Shown here: in pieces, positions 1-6,145 of the stretch
Numbering within the stretch: the stretch's first letter is position 1
Layout: the number at the start of each line of letters is the position of its first letter
Source: Bacillota bacterium
GTDB taxonomy: Bacteria; Bacillota; Clostridia; Acetivibrionales; DSM-2933
Length of the DNA stretch: 8,030 nt
Direction of reading: 5' to 3'
NCBI GenBank assembly: GCA_023441845.1
Contig: JAEZNF010000144.1
Span: 1-8,030 of the forward strand
Made by a program: the position numbers and the translations under genes
The notes under the pieces: generated by a model
The model's database searches: none
What the model was told of the DNA's origin: nothing
What the model saw: the letters and a program-made list of their open reading frames with translations, nothing else

Positions 1-393
1 GATGTTATGTCCGATATGGTAGCAACGGCTTTCGGAAGTCTTGCAATGATGACGTCGGTTTTGGTTTCCCCGGAAGGATTCTATGAATTTGAAGCTGCAC
101 ATGGTACTGTTCAAAGGCATTACTACCAGCATCTTAAAGGACAGGAAACCTCAACAAATTCAATGGCTACTTTATTTGCATGGACAGGCGCATTAAGGAA
201 GCGCGGGGAGTTGGACGGAATCAAGGAGCTTGTAGATTTTGCAGACAAACTTGAGAAGGCCTCCATTGACACTATAGAACAAGGTGTTATGACCAAAGAC
301 TTGGCACAGCTTTCTGAGGTGCCGGAAAAGAAGATTGTGAACACTGAAGACTTCTTAAAGGAAATAAACAAGAGATTGGCAGCAGCTATGTAA
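1..393 (+). CDS. icd: NADP-dependent isocitrate dehydrogenase, C-terminal part (5' end outside window)
   Basis: Only the last 130 codons are present; the frame is open from base 1, so the gene begins upstream. The enzyme oxidatively decarboxylates isocitrate to 2-oxoglutarate in the cytoplasm, making NADPH for the oxidative TCA branch that leads to glutamate. The visible part matches the homodimeric, eukaryote-like (type II) family: it opens with DVMSD, whose two Asp correspond to the metal-binding Asp pair (D275/D279 in human IDH1), then [11 protein letters not shown], then [11 protein letters not shown], whose Arg-His pair corresponds to the residues contacting the NADP 2'-phosphate, then [21 protein letters not shown] preference is inferred from that motif. 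The tail ([13 protein letters not shown]) is also typical of the family and the C-terminus looks intact. Family assignment is secure; the gene symbol follows common usage. Confidence 0.95.
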   Translation, partial: DVMSDMVATAFGSLAMMTSVLVSPEGFYEFEAAHGTVQRHYYQHLKGQETSTNSMATLFAWTGALRKRGELDGIKELVDFADKLEKASIDTIEQGVMTKDLAQLSEVPEKKIVNTEDFLKEINKRLAAAM

Positions 394-402
394 GGACTGT
401 TA

Positions 403-470
403 TACTAAAATGAATTTCAGGCTCATTAAGTCGTTATAAAATGGCTTATATTGAGCCTTTAATTTTAGTA
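403..470 (+). terminator. Terminator-like nested inverted repeat after icd
   Basis: An outer 8-bp perfect repeat (TACTAAAA 403-410 with TTTTAGTA 463-470) encloses an inner 7-bp stem (AGGCTCA 419-425 with TGAGCCT 452-458). The inner stem is followed by a T-rich stretch (TTTAATTTTA). It starts 10 bp after the icd stop. The inner loop is long and the stem modest, so it may be a weak or bidirectional terminator. Confidence 0.6.
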
Positions 471-646
471 ATTCAACTTTCCTGTTTTGAATAACGCAGC
501 CGATTATAAGGAATAAAAATCAATAAAATTTGGAAAATCGTAAAAGCGTTAGGTGTGTTAGAATAAATGTTTGCAGGATAATTATGATGTGGGAAAATTT
601 AATTGGGAAGTTGTAATATGATGCGATATTTGGGGTATATATTATA

Positions 647-858
647 GATAAACAACTTTATAATTGAATATATTAATTATTGAACGTGCGTAAGAATTTC
701 ATAAAGTGTTGCGAGTTAAGCGGATCAAGGTATATGATTTTTTGCGAAAAACATTTTACATTTCTAATTCTATTTTTTCGCGACATATAGCTCAAAAAGC
801 GTTAAGACATCGCAATTTTTTCGCTACTTAATATATTTAAGGTATAAAGTTGTTTATC
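647..858. repeat. 212-bp element bounded by long imperfect inverted repeats
   Basis: The left arm begins with GATAAACAACTTTATA (647-662), exactly complementary to 843-858. After a 1-versus-2-base bulge the pairing resumes between 664-676 and 828-840 with 12 of 13 positions complementary, the exception being a possible G-U pair. The arms are thus about 30 bp each around a 150-bp core without an ORF. This architecture suits a non-autonomous MITE-like element or a long-stemmed structured RNA. I found no clear target-site duplication, and no second copy of the arms within the window. Confidence 0.6.
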
Positions 859-881
859 CTTAGTACTGGGGCGAAATGTTT

Positions 882-928
882 CGAAATATCTGATGTGCAT
901 AAATGCCGATAAATCAATGTATATTTCG
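882..928 (+). other. Hairpin upstream of the methyltransferase gene
   Basis: CGAAATAT (882-889) pairs perfectly with ATATTTCG (921-928), extended inside by TGAT (891-894) with ATCA (913-916); the loop holds a small GCAT/ATGC helix (896-899 with 903-906). An alternative short hairpin, CGAAA/TTTCG (872-876 with 879-883), would compete with it. The structure ends 24 nt before the likely Shine-Dalgarno, so a leader-regulatory role is possible but not shown. Confidence 0.4.
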
Positions 929-967
929 TTGTAAAGGATAAGGATTTTTATAAGGAGATGTGTTGAA

Positions 968-1585
968 CTGGGAAAAATAGGTATAATTAAGTCTTACTAC
1001 GAACCTAAGCTTGATGGTAACTTCCCGGATTATAAGGTGCTTGGGTGGGAGAACGTGGAGTCACAAAGGTTAAGATTCGATATTTTACTTTCGAATGTTG
1101 ATTTGGATGGGAAAAAGATATTGGATGTCGGGTGCGGTCTGGGAAATCTCTATGAATATATCAGTCAAAAGGGAATAAAGGTGAAATACACAGGGGTTGA
1201 CATACTGGAGAAAATGGTATATTCTGCAAAGAAAAAGAGGCTGGATGCAGAATTCCTCTGTATGGACATATTCGACGGTCACCCGTTTAAAAAGGGCCAA
1301 TTTGATGTGGTATATGCATCAGGAACCTTCAATTTAAACCTGGGTAATAACATAGAATTCCTCAAAGCGGCATTGAGAGAGCTGTTTGAGATATCCGGAA
1401 GTTCGGTAGCGTTTAACTTGCTGCATTACAAGTCGCCGGACAAGGAGACCCCCTACTTCTATTATAAGCCCGATGATGTTGTCGGGATAATTGAGGAATT
1501 ACCTTATGAGATAGATAGGGTCAATATTGTTGAGCAGTATTTGAAAAATGACTTTACTGTGATATGCCATAAAGCGGGCTCCTGA
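968..1585 (+). CDS. Class I SAM-dependent methyltransferase
   Basis: The protein has a Rossmann-type methyltransferase core: motif I ILDVGCGLGNL (residues 51-61 of 205, counted from the start used here), an acidic residue after strand beta2 (GVDIL, Asp78), CMDIF near 98-102 (motif II region), and FDVVYASGTFN (112-122). It should bind S-adenosylmethionine in the cytoplasm; the acceptor cannot be told. The start is odd. The frame is open from 935 and the natural-looking N-terminus (GKIGIIKSYYEPKLDG) lies upstream of the first GTG in frame (1037), which has no ribosome binding site. AAGGAG (952-957) sits 10 nt before CTG 968, chosen here. ATG 958, GTG 960 and TTG 963 are in another frame and stop at once, so a one-base indel at the A-run 973-977 is the alternative. 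The family call is firm; the start is uncertain. Confidence 0.8.
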   Translation: MGKIGIIKSYYEPKLDGNFPDYKVLGWENVESQRLRFDILLSNVDLDGKKILDVGCGLGNLYEYISQKGIKVKYTGVDILEKMVYSAKKKRLDAEFLCMDIFDGHPFKKGQFDVVYASGTFNLNLGNNIEFLKAALRELFEISGSSVAFNLLHYKSPDKETPYFYYKPDDVVGIIEELPYEIDRVNIVEQYLKNDFTVICHKAGS

Positions 1586-1627
1586 GTTTGTAATATGTTA
1601 ATTGAGGAGCTTTAAGAGGAATGTGAC

Positions 1628-1675
1628 ATGATTATCAGCCTGATTCGGGGGCTTAATATGTATGAAAATAGATAG
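1628..1675 (+). CDS. Possible 15-residue leader peptide overlapping the WYL regulator start
   Basis: A short frame from ATG 1628 encodes MIISLIRGLNMYENR and stops at 1675, overlapping the first 14 nt of the regulator gene. AGAGGA (1615-1620) lies 7 nt upstream, a better ribosome binding site than any in front of the regulator's own ATG. It could couple translation of the regulator to this peptide. A frame this short arises easily by chance, so this is tentative. Confidence 0.25.
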   Translation: MIISLIRGLNMYENR

Positions 1676-2600
1676 ATTAATTGCTATTATTGTAACACTG
1701 ATCCGCAGAAAGCGGATTTCAGCCAGAGAGCTGGCAGAAATGTTTGATGTTTCGATCAGGACGATATACAGGGATGTCGATGCCATAAATCAGGCAGGCA
1801 TTCCTATAATAACGTACCCGGGTATGAACGGCGGTGTGGGAATAGCGGAGGGATATAAGCTCGACAGGAATGTACTGTCCAATAACGAACTTGCGGCTAT
1901 TGTTACTGCACTGCAAGGAATTTCTACCACCCCGGGGAATGTAAATAACCGGGTACTGCTCGAAAAACTGAAAAGCACTGTGCCGCAATCCCATCTTGAA
2001 GCGTTTAATCTTAAAACCCAGCAGTTCTTTGTTGATCTTTCCATGTGGGGGAAAAATGAAATCCTCGAAGGCAAGATAGAAAAACTGAAAACAGCTATTG
2101 AACTGTCAAATCAGGTGGTTTTGGATTACTGCAATATAAAGGGAGAAACAACTACCAGAACGGTAGAGCCTTATACTCTTATTCTGAAGGGGCAGAAGTG
2201 GTACCTGTATGCGTACTGTAAAAAACGAAACGATTTCAGGCTTTTCAAGCTGTCAAGGATAAGGGGAATCAGTAATACCGGAACTGCGTTTGAACGAATG
2301 GAGATAAACCTTAATGATCTGCCATGGAACATGGAATGGAAAGACCTTGGGAAAATGACAGTGCTGACCCTTTTGTTTGATAAAGAGGTAAAGACCGCTG
2401 CCGAAGAGTGGTTTGGCGTTGAAAATGTAGTCCCCCGCCCTGATGGGAAATACATTGTCAAGGCATCGCTGCCTGAGGATAATTGGCTATATGGTTTTAT
2501 ATTGAGCTTCGGAAACCATGTAGAGGTTATTGAACCGGAATATTTCAGGGAAGCTATCAGGAATGTTGCATGCGATATATGCAAAATCTATAAAAAATAA
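1662..2600 (+). CDS. HTH/WYL-domain transcriptional regulator (YafY/YobV-like)
   Basis: A 312-residue DNA-binding regulator. Residues 5-57 form a winged helix-turn-helix (RISARELAEMFDVSIRTIYRD, the typical HTH_11 signature). Residues about 135-205 form a WYL domain, with the name-giving WYLYAYC at 180-186 and FRLFKLSRI at 192-200. Residues about 232-308 are the WCX C-terminal extension. WYL domains of this architecture are thought to sense a ligand or nucleic acid. ATG 1662 is the only reasonable start because an in-frame stop lies at 1641-1643; its Shine-Dalgarno (GGGGG 1647-1651) is poor. The gene lies 76 bp after the methyltransferase and 74 bp before a GyrI-like gene, an order resembling the yobV/yobU pair of Bacillus subtilis. 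A hairpin at the methyltransferase stop (GCTCCT 1578-1583 with AGGAGC 1605-1610) might attenuate read-through. The ligand is unknown; the likely target is the downstream gene. Confidence 0.92.
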   Translation: MKIDRLIAIIVTLIRRKRISARELAEMFDVSIRTIYRDVDAINQAGIPIITYPGMNGGVGIAEGYKLDRNVLSNNELAAIVTALQGISTTPGNVNNRVLLEKLKSTVPQSHLEAFNLKTQQFFVDLSMWGKNEILEGKIEKLKTAIELSNQVVLDYCNIKGETTTRTVEPYTLILKGQKWYLYAYCKKRNDFRLFKLSRIRGISNTGTAFERMEINLNDLPWNMEWKDLGKMTVLTLLFDKEVKTAAEEWFGVENVVPRPDGKYIVKASLPEDNWLYGFILSFGNHVEVIEPEYFREAIRNVACDICKIYKK

Positions 2601-2610
2601 TTTTCTAATA

Positions 2611-2644
2611 TGACATACAGTTGTCAGTTTTGCTCTTTTATAAT
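2611..2644 (+). promoter_or_regulatory. Candidate operator and promoter of the GyrI-like gene
   Basis: A perfect inverted repeat, TGACA-N6-TGTCA (2611-2626), lies upstream of a consensus -10, TATAAT (2639-2644). No good -35 exists at 17-bp spacing (2616-2621 reads TACAGT), and TTGTCA at 2621-2626 is only 12 bp away. The palindrome covers the -35 position, which suits activation or repression by the WYL regulator encoded just upstream. A related half-site, TGACAT (1624-1629), precedes the regulator gene. Confidence 0.55.
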
Positions 2645-2674
2645 GTAGTAAAAAAGCGATCAGGAGGAAATTAT

Positions 2675-3133
2675 ATGGATTTTAAATGTGAGTTAATACA
2701 GCAATCGGCGCAGCCGGTACTTTCAATCAGGACAAGAACTCCTATGGATAATTTGAAGCAGACAATCGGTAGTAGTTACGATGCAATAATGCAGTATCTT
2801 TCGGAAATTGGTGAAAATGCTTCGGATGCACCGTTTGTAGCTTATTATAATATGGATATGCAGGATTTGGATGTTGAAATTGGATATCCTGTGGGCAAGG
2901 CAATTCAAGGCAAAGATGAAATTAAACAAAGTGAAATTCCTTACGGGAGGTATGCAGCGTGCCTTTATACCGGTTCCTACAGCAAAATGGAATCGGCTTA
3001 TAATGCTATATCGGAATGGATGAAGGAGAACGGATACACTCCCACAGGAATGGTTTACGAGTTTTATTTGAATGACCCGCAAGAGATCCCGGAAGATGAA
3101 CTGCAAACAAGAATAATGTTTCCTTTGGTCTGA
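2675..3133 (+). CDS. GyrI-like/AraC-type effector-binding domain protein (YobU-like)
   Basis: A 152-residue single-domain protein of the GyrI-like small-molecule-binding family (SbmC, Rob and BmrR C-terminal type). ATG 2675 is chosen because AGGAGG (2662-2667) lies 7 nt before it; the frame extends to a TTG at 2621 inside the operator region, which is not a credible start. Recognisable features are the two pseudo-repeats of the fold, IPYGRYAACLYTGSY (88-102) before a helix with WMKENGY (115-121), and YEFYLNDP (128-135), whose Glu129 matches the conserved acidic residue in the drug-binding pocket of this family. There is no HTH, so it is a stand-alone ligand binder or enzyme rather than a regulator by itself; some such proteins hydrolyse or sequester toxic compounds. 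The upstream WYL gene is the probable regulatory partner. The ligand is unknown. Confidence 0.88.
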   Translation: MDFKCELIQQSAQPVLSIRTRTPMDNLKQTIGSSYDAIMQYLSEIGENASDAPFVAYYNMDMQDLDVEIGYPVGKAIQGKDEIKQSEIPYGRYAACLYTGSYSKMESAYNAISEWMKENGYTPTGMVYEFYLNDPQEIPEDELQTRIMFPLV

Positions 3134-3279
3134 TGCCTATAAAATATTGACTGTTATTGTTGAATCGGATGAAAATGACTCCGACGGGGTAAAGCAGATT
3201 ATATAAATATGGGTGGGGACATGGAAAGTCCCAATGTGGAAATAGCGAGGAATTTGGACAAAATTGATTCATTTGCTGA

Positions 3280-3328
3280 GACAGGAAAGATGGCCGCTGT
3301 TTTGAGAACGTCGGCCGCCTTTCCTGTC
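3280..3328. terminator. Strong hairpin between convergent genes, probable bidirectional terminator
   Basis: GACAGGAAAG (3280-3289) pairs perfectly with CTTTCCTGTC (3319-3328); after a 2x2 internal loop GGCCG (3292-3296) pairs with CGGCC (3312-3316). Rightward it is followed by TTTATATATA. It lies 147 bp after the GyrI-like stop and 16 bp from the permease stop on the other strand, so it most likely serves both. The T-tract is imperfect on both sides. Smaller hairpins precede it at 3165-3184 (TCGGA/TCCGA) and 3216-3232 (GGGAC/GTCCC). Confidence 0.7.
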
Positions 3329-3343
3329 TTTATATATATGGAA

Positions 3344-4372
3344 CTAATCTGCACTTTTTACTTCAACAAGATCCAGTATAAACATAAATATCGGTATACC
3401 TAATAGAAGTCCCCAGATTCCAAAAAAATGTTCTCCGATAAGCAGTATCATGAAAGAATAAAATACTGGCAGTTCGGTTTTTGATGACATTAGCTTGGGA
3501 TTCAGGATGTAGGCTTCGATGGCATGGAGAATTGTTATCATGATAAGTAAATATATTACCATCATAAAGCCGCCTTCATTGAAACCTATAAGGCTAAGGG
3601 GAACTAAAGAAATAAAAACTCCCGCTACAGGTATTAAACCGAGTATAAATATCATAATAGCAAGTCCCAATACCTGCGGGAATCCCATTATACTCAATGC
3701 AATGGTGGAAAGAATGCAGTTAACCAGTGCAATAACAAACTGGGCTTCAATGACCTTACCGAAGGAATTGACGAATTTCGCACCGAAATACTCTATTTCA
3801 TTATAAATTGATGCGATTTTGCTTGTTTTGAACTTTTGCGTAAAACGGGCTATCCTGTTCTTCTCTAGCAGGAAAAACAAGCTTAATATAAATGCGAATA
3901 ATATATCAAGGCTGAGCTTGCCTATGCTGTTTAGTGAACCAAGGATAAATCCTACACCCTTATGAATATAGTCATTGAAATCTATATTCTCAATATTTAC
4001 TTTTTCCAGTAAGGAAATAATATATTTTTCCCATGCACTTTCATGCGGCTGGTTATAAAACTTTACGGCCTCGTTAATAACAGCGTTGCTTTGCTGGATG
4101 ATTGACGGCAGAAACTTGTAAAGTCCGAAACCAATTGCGAGAAGCAGCAGAAAATACGTAGTTACAACCAACAACTTCTGTCCCACCCGTGCAAATTTAG
4201 ATATCCACATGTTGAGAAATTGCTGTATCCTATACATCAGATAGGTAAAAATGAATGTAAGCAGCAGAAGATTCAAAATACTCCTCATAAAGTATATGAT
4301 TAGTACAAGAAATGCCAGTATAATTATTCTGCGTGTACCGTTCCTCTTTAATAGTTCTATTATATATTCCAT
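3344..4372 (-). CDS. AI-2E family transporter (YtvI/PerM-type multi-pass membrane protein)
   Basis: A 342-residue polytopic inner-membrane protein. Hydrophobic segments fall near residues 14-50 (two helices), 65-85, 145-168, 205-230, 233-290 (two to three helices) and 305-335, with a hydrophilic stretch at about 86-140; this is the usual AI-2E/PF01594 topology of about eight helices. Family-typical stretches are GLIPVAGVFISLVPLSLIG in the central region and PKLMSSKTELPVFYSF followed by GIWGLLLGIPIFMFILDL near the end. Members have been linked to autoinducer-2 export or Na+/H+ antiport, so the substrate cannot be named. ATG 4372 is chosen because GGAGGTG (4388-4382 read leftward) lies 9 nt before it; upstream in-frame TTG 4393 and ATG 4390 would put that site inside the gene. 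It appears to be transcribed alone, from a promoter just upstream, and is convergent with the GyrI-like gene. Confidence 0.88.
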   Translation of the reverse strand: MEYIIELLKRNGTRRIIILAFLVLIIYFMRSILNLLLLTFIFTYLMYRIQQFLNMWISKFARVGQKLLVVTTYFLLLLAIGFGLYKFLPSIIQQSNAVINEAVKFYNQPHESAWEKYIISLLEKVNIENIDFNDYIHKGVGFILGSLNSIGKLSLDILFAFILSLFFLLEKNRIARFTQKFKTSKIASIYNEIEYFGAKFVNSFGKVIEAQFVIALVNCILSTIALSIMGFPQVLGLAIMIFILGLIPVAGVFISLVPLSLIGFNEGGFMMVIYLLIMITILHAIEAYILNPKLMSSKTELPVFYSFMILLIGEHFFGIWGLLLGIPIFMFILDLVEVKSAD

Positions 4373-4423
4373 ATAGTACATCACCTCCATCAAATATTAA
4401 CTTTTTATATTATTGCCTATAAA

Positions 4424-4452
4424 ATTATATCGGAACATTATATAATATTCAA
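4424..4452 (-). promoter_or_regulatory. Sigma-A-type promoter of the AI-2E transporter gene
   Basis: Reading leftward, TTGAAT (4452-4447), a 17-bp spacer and TATAAT (4429-4424) form a near-consensus promoter, giving a leader of about 45 nt before ATG 4372. It begins just after the terminator of the padR operon, so the transporter has its own transcript. Confidence 0.65.
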
Positions 4453-4458
4453 GAATAC

Positions 4459-4544
4459 AAAAAAGGCTTCACAGCATACTACGGAAATAAATGAAAATGG
4501 TTTCACCGTAGTTTTATGAAAATGATTTTCTGTGGATGCCTTTT
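4459..4544 (-). terminator. Large nested hairpin terminator of the padR operon
   Basis: Base pairing is AAAAGGC (4461-4467) with GCCTTTT (4538-4544), CACAG (4470-4474) with CTGTG (4530-4534), ACTACGG (4478-4484) with CCGTAGT (4506-4512), and TGAAA (4492-4496) with TTTCA (4501-4505) around an ATGG loop. Leftward transcripts leave the stem into six U residues (4464-4459), a standard intrinsic terminator 46 bp after the DUF4097 stop. The stack of four helices is longer than usual for a terminator. Confidence 0.8.
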
Positions 4545-4589
4545 GAGATTGCACAATATTAAATGAACGGTAATACGTATATATAAGAA

Positions 4590-5564
4590 TCAGTACTTGC
4601 GGATTTCGAGATCGCCCGAAACCGAATCAATTTCAATACTGTTACTGCTGTTTCCGATGGTTCCCGTGGTGTGGTGATTGCCTGGATTATCACTGGTGTC
4701 TACCGGGAAATCGCTGCTTGTATTGCCTGAAACGGAATTGAAATCCAATTTAAATTCCGATGCTGATGGCAATGATATTTTGGTGTCTCCGGAAGTAGTG
4801 GATACTTTTACATTATTGTTAAAGCTGCTATATTCAGCGTCAATATCACCAGATACCGATTTAAAAAGCAAATTACCGTTAAAGCTTTTTATGCAGGCAT
4901 TACCTGAAGTAGTAGTCATGGCAAATTCTTTTGTGTTTACTGAGGTTGCCGCTATATCACCGGATACTGATTTGAAGAGCAAATCGCCGTTAAGGTTTTT
5001 TATATTGGCATCACCTGAAGTGGTGGTTATGGTAAATTCTTTTGCGCTCAAAGAGGTTGCTTCCAAATCGCCTGATACAGAATTGAACTTGATTTTATCC
5101 AAACTGAAGCTGTCCATTGTCAAATCACCTGATGTAGTATTTATGTCTGTGCTTCCGGTGTATGTTTTGGGAATATAGACGTCAAGTCTGAGACTGTTAT
5201 GAAAGCTAAAGCTAAAGTTTAAACTTACAACTTTAGGATGCTTGATCTTTATGTTGACTTTGTCACCATGGTTGTCGGTTTCGAGTTTGGGTATATTTTT
5301 TCCGGAGTAATCCCCGTAAAAATGTACCTTTAGATCTTTTGAATCTGTGGGTATGACATTTATGTCCGTACTGACGGTGTTTATAGTTACATTTTTAATA
5401 TTATCTATTACCAATATTTTTTCTTCATTTATTTTGTTTTCCGGATCGTTGAAAATACCGCTGTAGCCTTCGAATGCAAAAATTGTACCTGCCACAACGA
5501 AAGCCAGAACCATTATAATCAAAAGCCATATGGAAACTCTTTTTATATCTATTTTCCTGAACAT
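4590..5564 (-). CDS. Membrane-anchored DUF4097-family beta-repeat protein
   Basis: A 324-residue protein with one N-terminal transmembrane segment or uncleaved signal (about residues 11-32, SIWLLIIMVLAFVVAGTIFAF) preceded by basic residues, so the rest is probably extracytoplasmic. From about residue 143 onward TTSGD-type and VSGD-type motifs alternate (143, 163, 181, 200, 218, 237, 256, 278, then VSGD at 315), the hallmark of DUF4097/DUF2807 putative adhesin-like beta-solenoids. Units at about 170-245 are near-duplicates (KEFTITTTSGDANIKNLNG versus KEFAMTTTSGNACIKSFNG). ATG 5564 is chosen because AGGAGGG (5578-5572) lies 7 nt upstream, inside the last codons of the DUF1700 gene. The start is 2 nt after that gene's stop, indicating translational coupling. 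Such proteins commonly follow PadR and HAAS-domain genes in Firmicutes; a role in envelope stress or surface sensing is inference. Confidence 0.88.
   Translation of the reverse strand: MFRKIDIKRVSIWLLIIMVLAFVVAGTIFAFEGYSGIFNDPENKINEEKILVIDNIKNVTINTVSTDINVIPTDSKDLKVHFYGDYSGKNIPKLETDNHGDKVNIKIKHPKVVSLNFSFSFHNSLRLDVYIPKTYTGSTDINTTSGDLTMDSFSLDKIKFNSVSGDLEATSLSAKEFTITTTSGDANIKNLNGDLLFKSVSGDIAATSVNTKEFAMTTTSGNACIKSFNGNLLFKSVSGDIDAEYSSFNNNVKVSTTSGDTKISLPSASEFKLDFNSVSGNTSSDFPVDTSDNPGNHHTTGTIGNSSNSIEIDSVSGDLEIRKY
4844..5065 (-). repeat. Two 111-bp tandem repeats inside the DUF4097 gene
   Basis: Units 4844-4954 and 4955-5065 align without gaps and by my count are about 78% identical; both begin TATCACC(A/G)GATAC. 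Each encodes 37 residues containing one VSGD and one TTSG(D/N) motif. A third, more diverged copy continues from 5066 at nearly the same period, with a one-codon length change. Most differences look like third-position or conservative changes, pointing to an older duplication kept under protein-level selection. Confidence 0.8.
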
Positions 5565-5566
5565 TT

Positions 5567-6145
5567 TTATACCCTCCTGCCTGTAATAAAGTCCACATTC
5601 CATTTCAAATATTTAATAGTAATTTTATAGGAATATTTAGAAATATAGCAACCGGCAATACACAAGAGCAATCCCAGACATGTAAGTCCGACTGATAAAG
5701 AAACGCCAAAGATATAACCGATGCTTATATCTATTAAATTGGGTAAGAATGGAGAGAGAATAACTGCAATAAAAGCTGCCGCACCTGAAATTGTAAATCC
5801 GAAAGCCATGGCAAACAGCCCCATCAGAAGACCAATGAGTGTTAAAAAGGGTGCAAGTACTATAACAAGATTAAAGAAACCTAATAACCCTGCAGCGAAA
5901 ACAGCCCTTAGAATGTTCCCTGTCGACTTGTCTGTTTCGGCAGTTCGTATAGCACAATCGAATCTGAATTGTCTTGCGATAGATTTAGGATCTCCTAAAG
6001 AGCGGGATATCTCTTCCTCGGTCTTTCCCTCAGAAATTCCCATTGTGAAATGCTCTTCATAATCGTATAAAATTTCTTTTTTGTCTTTTTCCGGTATATT
6101 GCCGAGCATTCCGGCAAGTTGATTCATAAAATCATCCTTTTTCAC
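5567..6145 (-). CDS. HAAS/DUF1700 domain membrane protein
   Basis: A 192-residue protein. Residues 1-62 form a HAAS/DUF1700 domain ([20 protein letters not shown], then [10 protein letters not shown] and [12 protein letters not shown]), a soluble helical domain typically found next to PadR genes. The rest is membrane: about three to four helices in residues 80-130 and 140-168, then a short basic cytoplasmic-type tail. GTG 6145 is chosen because AAAGGAGG (6162-6155) lies 9 nt upstream and the HAAS domain begins exactly there; ATG 6127 would cut into it. The GTG overlaps the end of padR by 14 nt, and its own end carries the ribosome binding site of the DUF4097 gene, so the three genes are tightly coupled. 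A sensory or signalling role with PadR is inferred from this common gene order. Confidence 0.88.
   Translation of the reverse strand: MKKDDFMNQLAGMLGNIPEKDKKEILYDYEEHFTMGISEGKTEEEISRSLGDPKSIARQFRFDCAIRTAETDKSTGNILRAVFAAGLLGFFNLVIVLAPFLTLIGLLMGLFAMAFGFTISGAAAFIAVILSPFLPNLIDISIGYIFGVSLSVGLTCLGLLLCIAGCYISKYSYKITIKYLKWNVDFITGRRV

Larger units (their letters stand above)
394..967. other. Gene-poor AT-rich spacer between icd and the methyltransferase gene
   Basis: No reading frame of convincing length, ribosome binding site or protein similarity is seen on either strand here. It contains the post-icd terminator, a long inverted repeat (647-858), three T-tracts followed by GCG or CGC (738-746, 773-782, 816-824), two AAGCGTTA-like words (544-551 and 797-804), and a hairpin (882-928) just before the next gene. 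I see no convincing sigma-A promoter, so where transcription of the next gene starts is unresolved. Confidence 0.6.

Noticed and set aside
530..564. Possible promoter TTGGAA...TAGAAT in the first spacer
   Set aside because: The spacer would be 23 bp, too long for sigma-A recognition.
544..824. Repeated AAGCGTTA and T6-CGC words as a CRISPR-like or iteron array
   Set aside because: Copies are short, irregularly spaced and diverged, without uniform spacers; they fit neither CRISPR nor an origin.
2621..2674. TTG 2621 as start of the GyrI-like protein
   Set aside because: It lies in the candidate operator upstream of the -10 box; ATG 2675 has AGGAGG at ideal spacing and begins the domain.
3165..3232. 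Short hairpins 3165-3184 and 3216-3232 as separate terminators
   Set aside because: Stems are only 5 bp with no following T-tract; the hairpin at 3280-3328 is the credible terminator.
3209..3403. Rightward 64-residue frame between the GyrI-like gene and the transporter gene
   Set aside because: It has no ribosome binding site, runs through the strong terminator hairpin and overlaps the 3' end of the transporter on the other strand.
4678..5178. Long rightward frame opposite the DUF4097 gene
   Set aside because: It is the complement of the repeat-rich coding region; its own repeats mirror the 111-bp units, and it has no start signals.
5721..6062. Rightward frame opposite the DUF1700 gene
   Set aside because: The opposite strand encodes a clear HAAS domain with membrane helices, a ribosome binding site and operon context; this frame has none.
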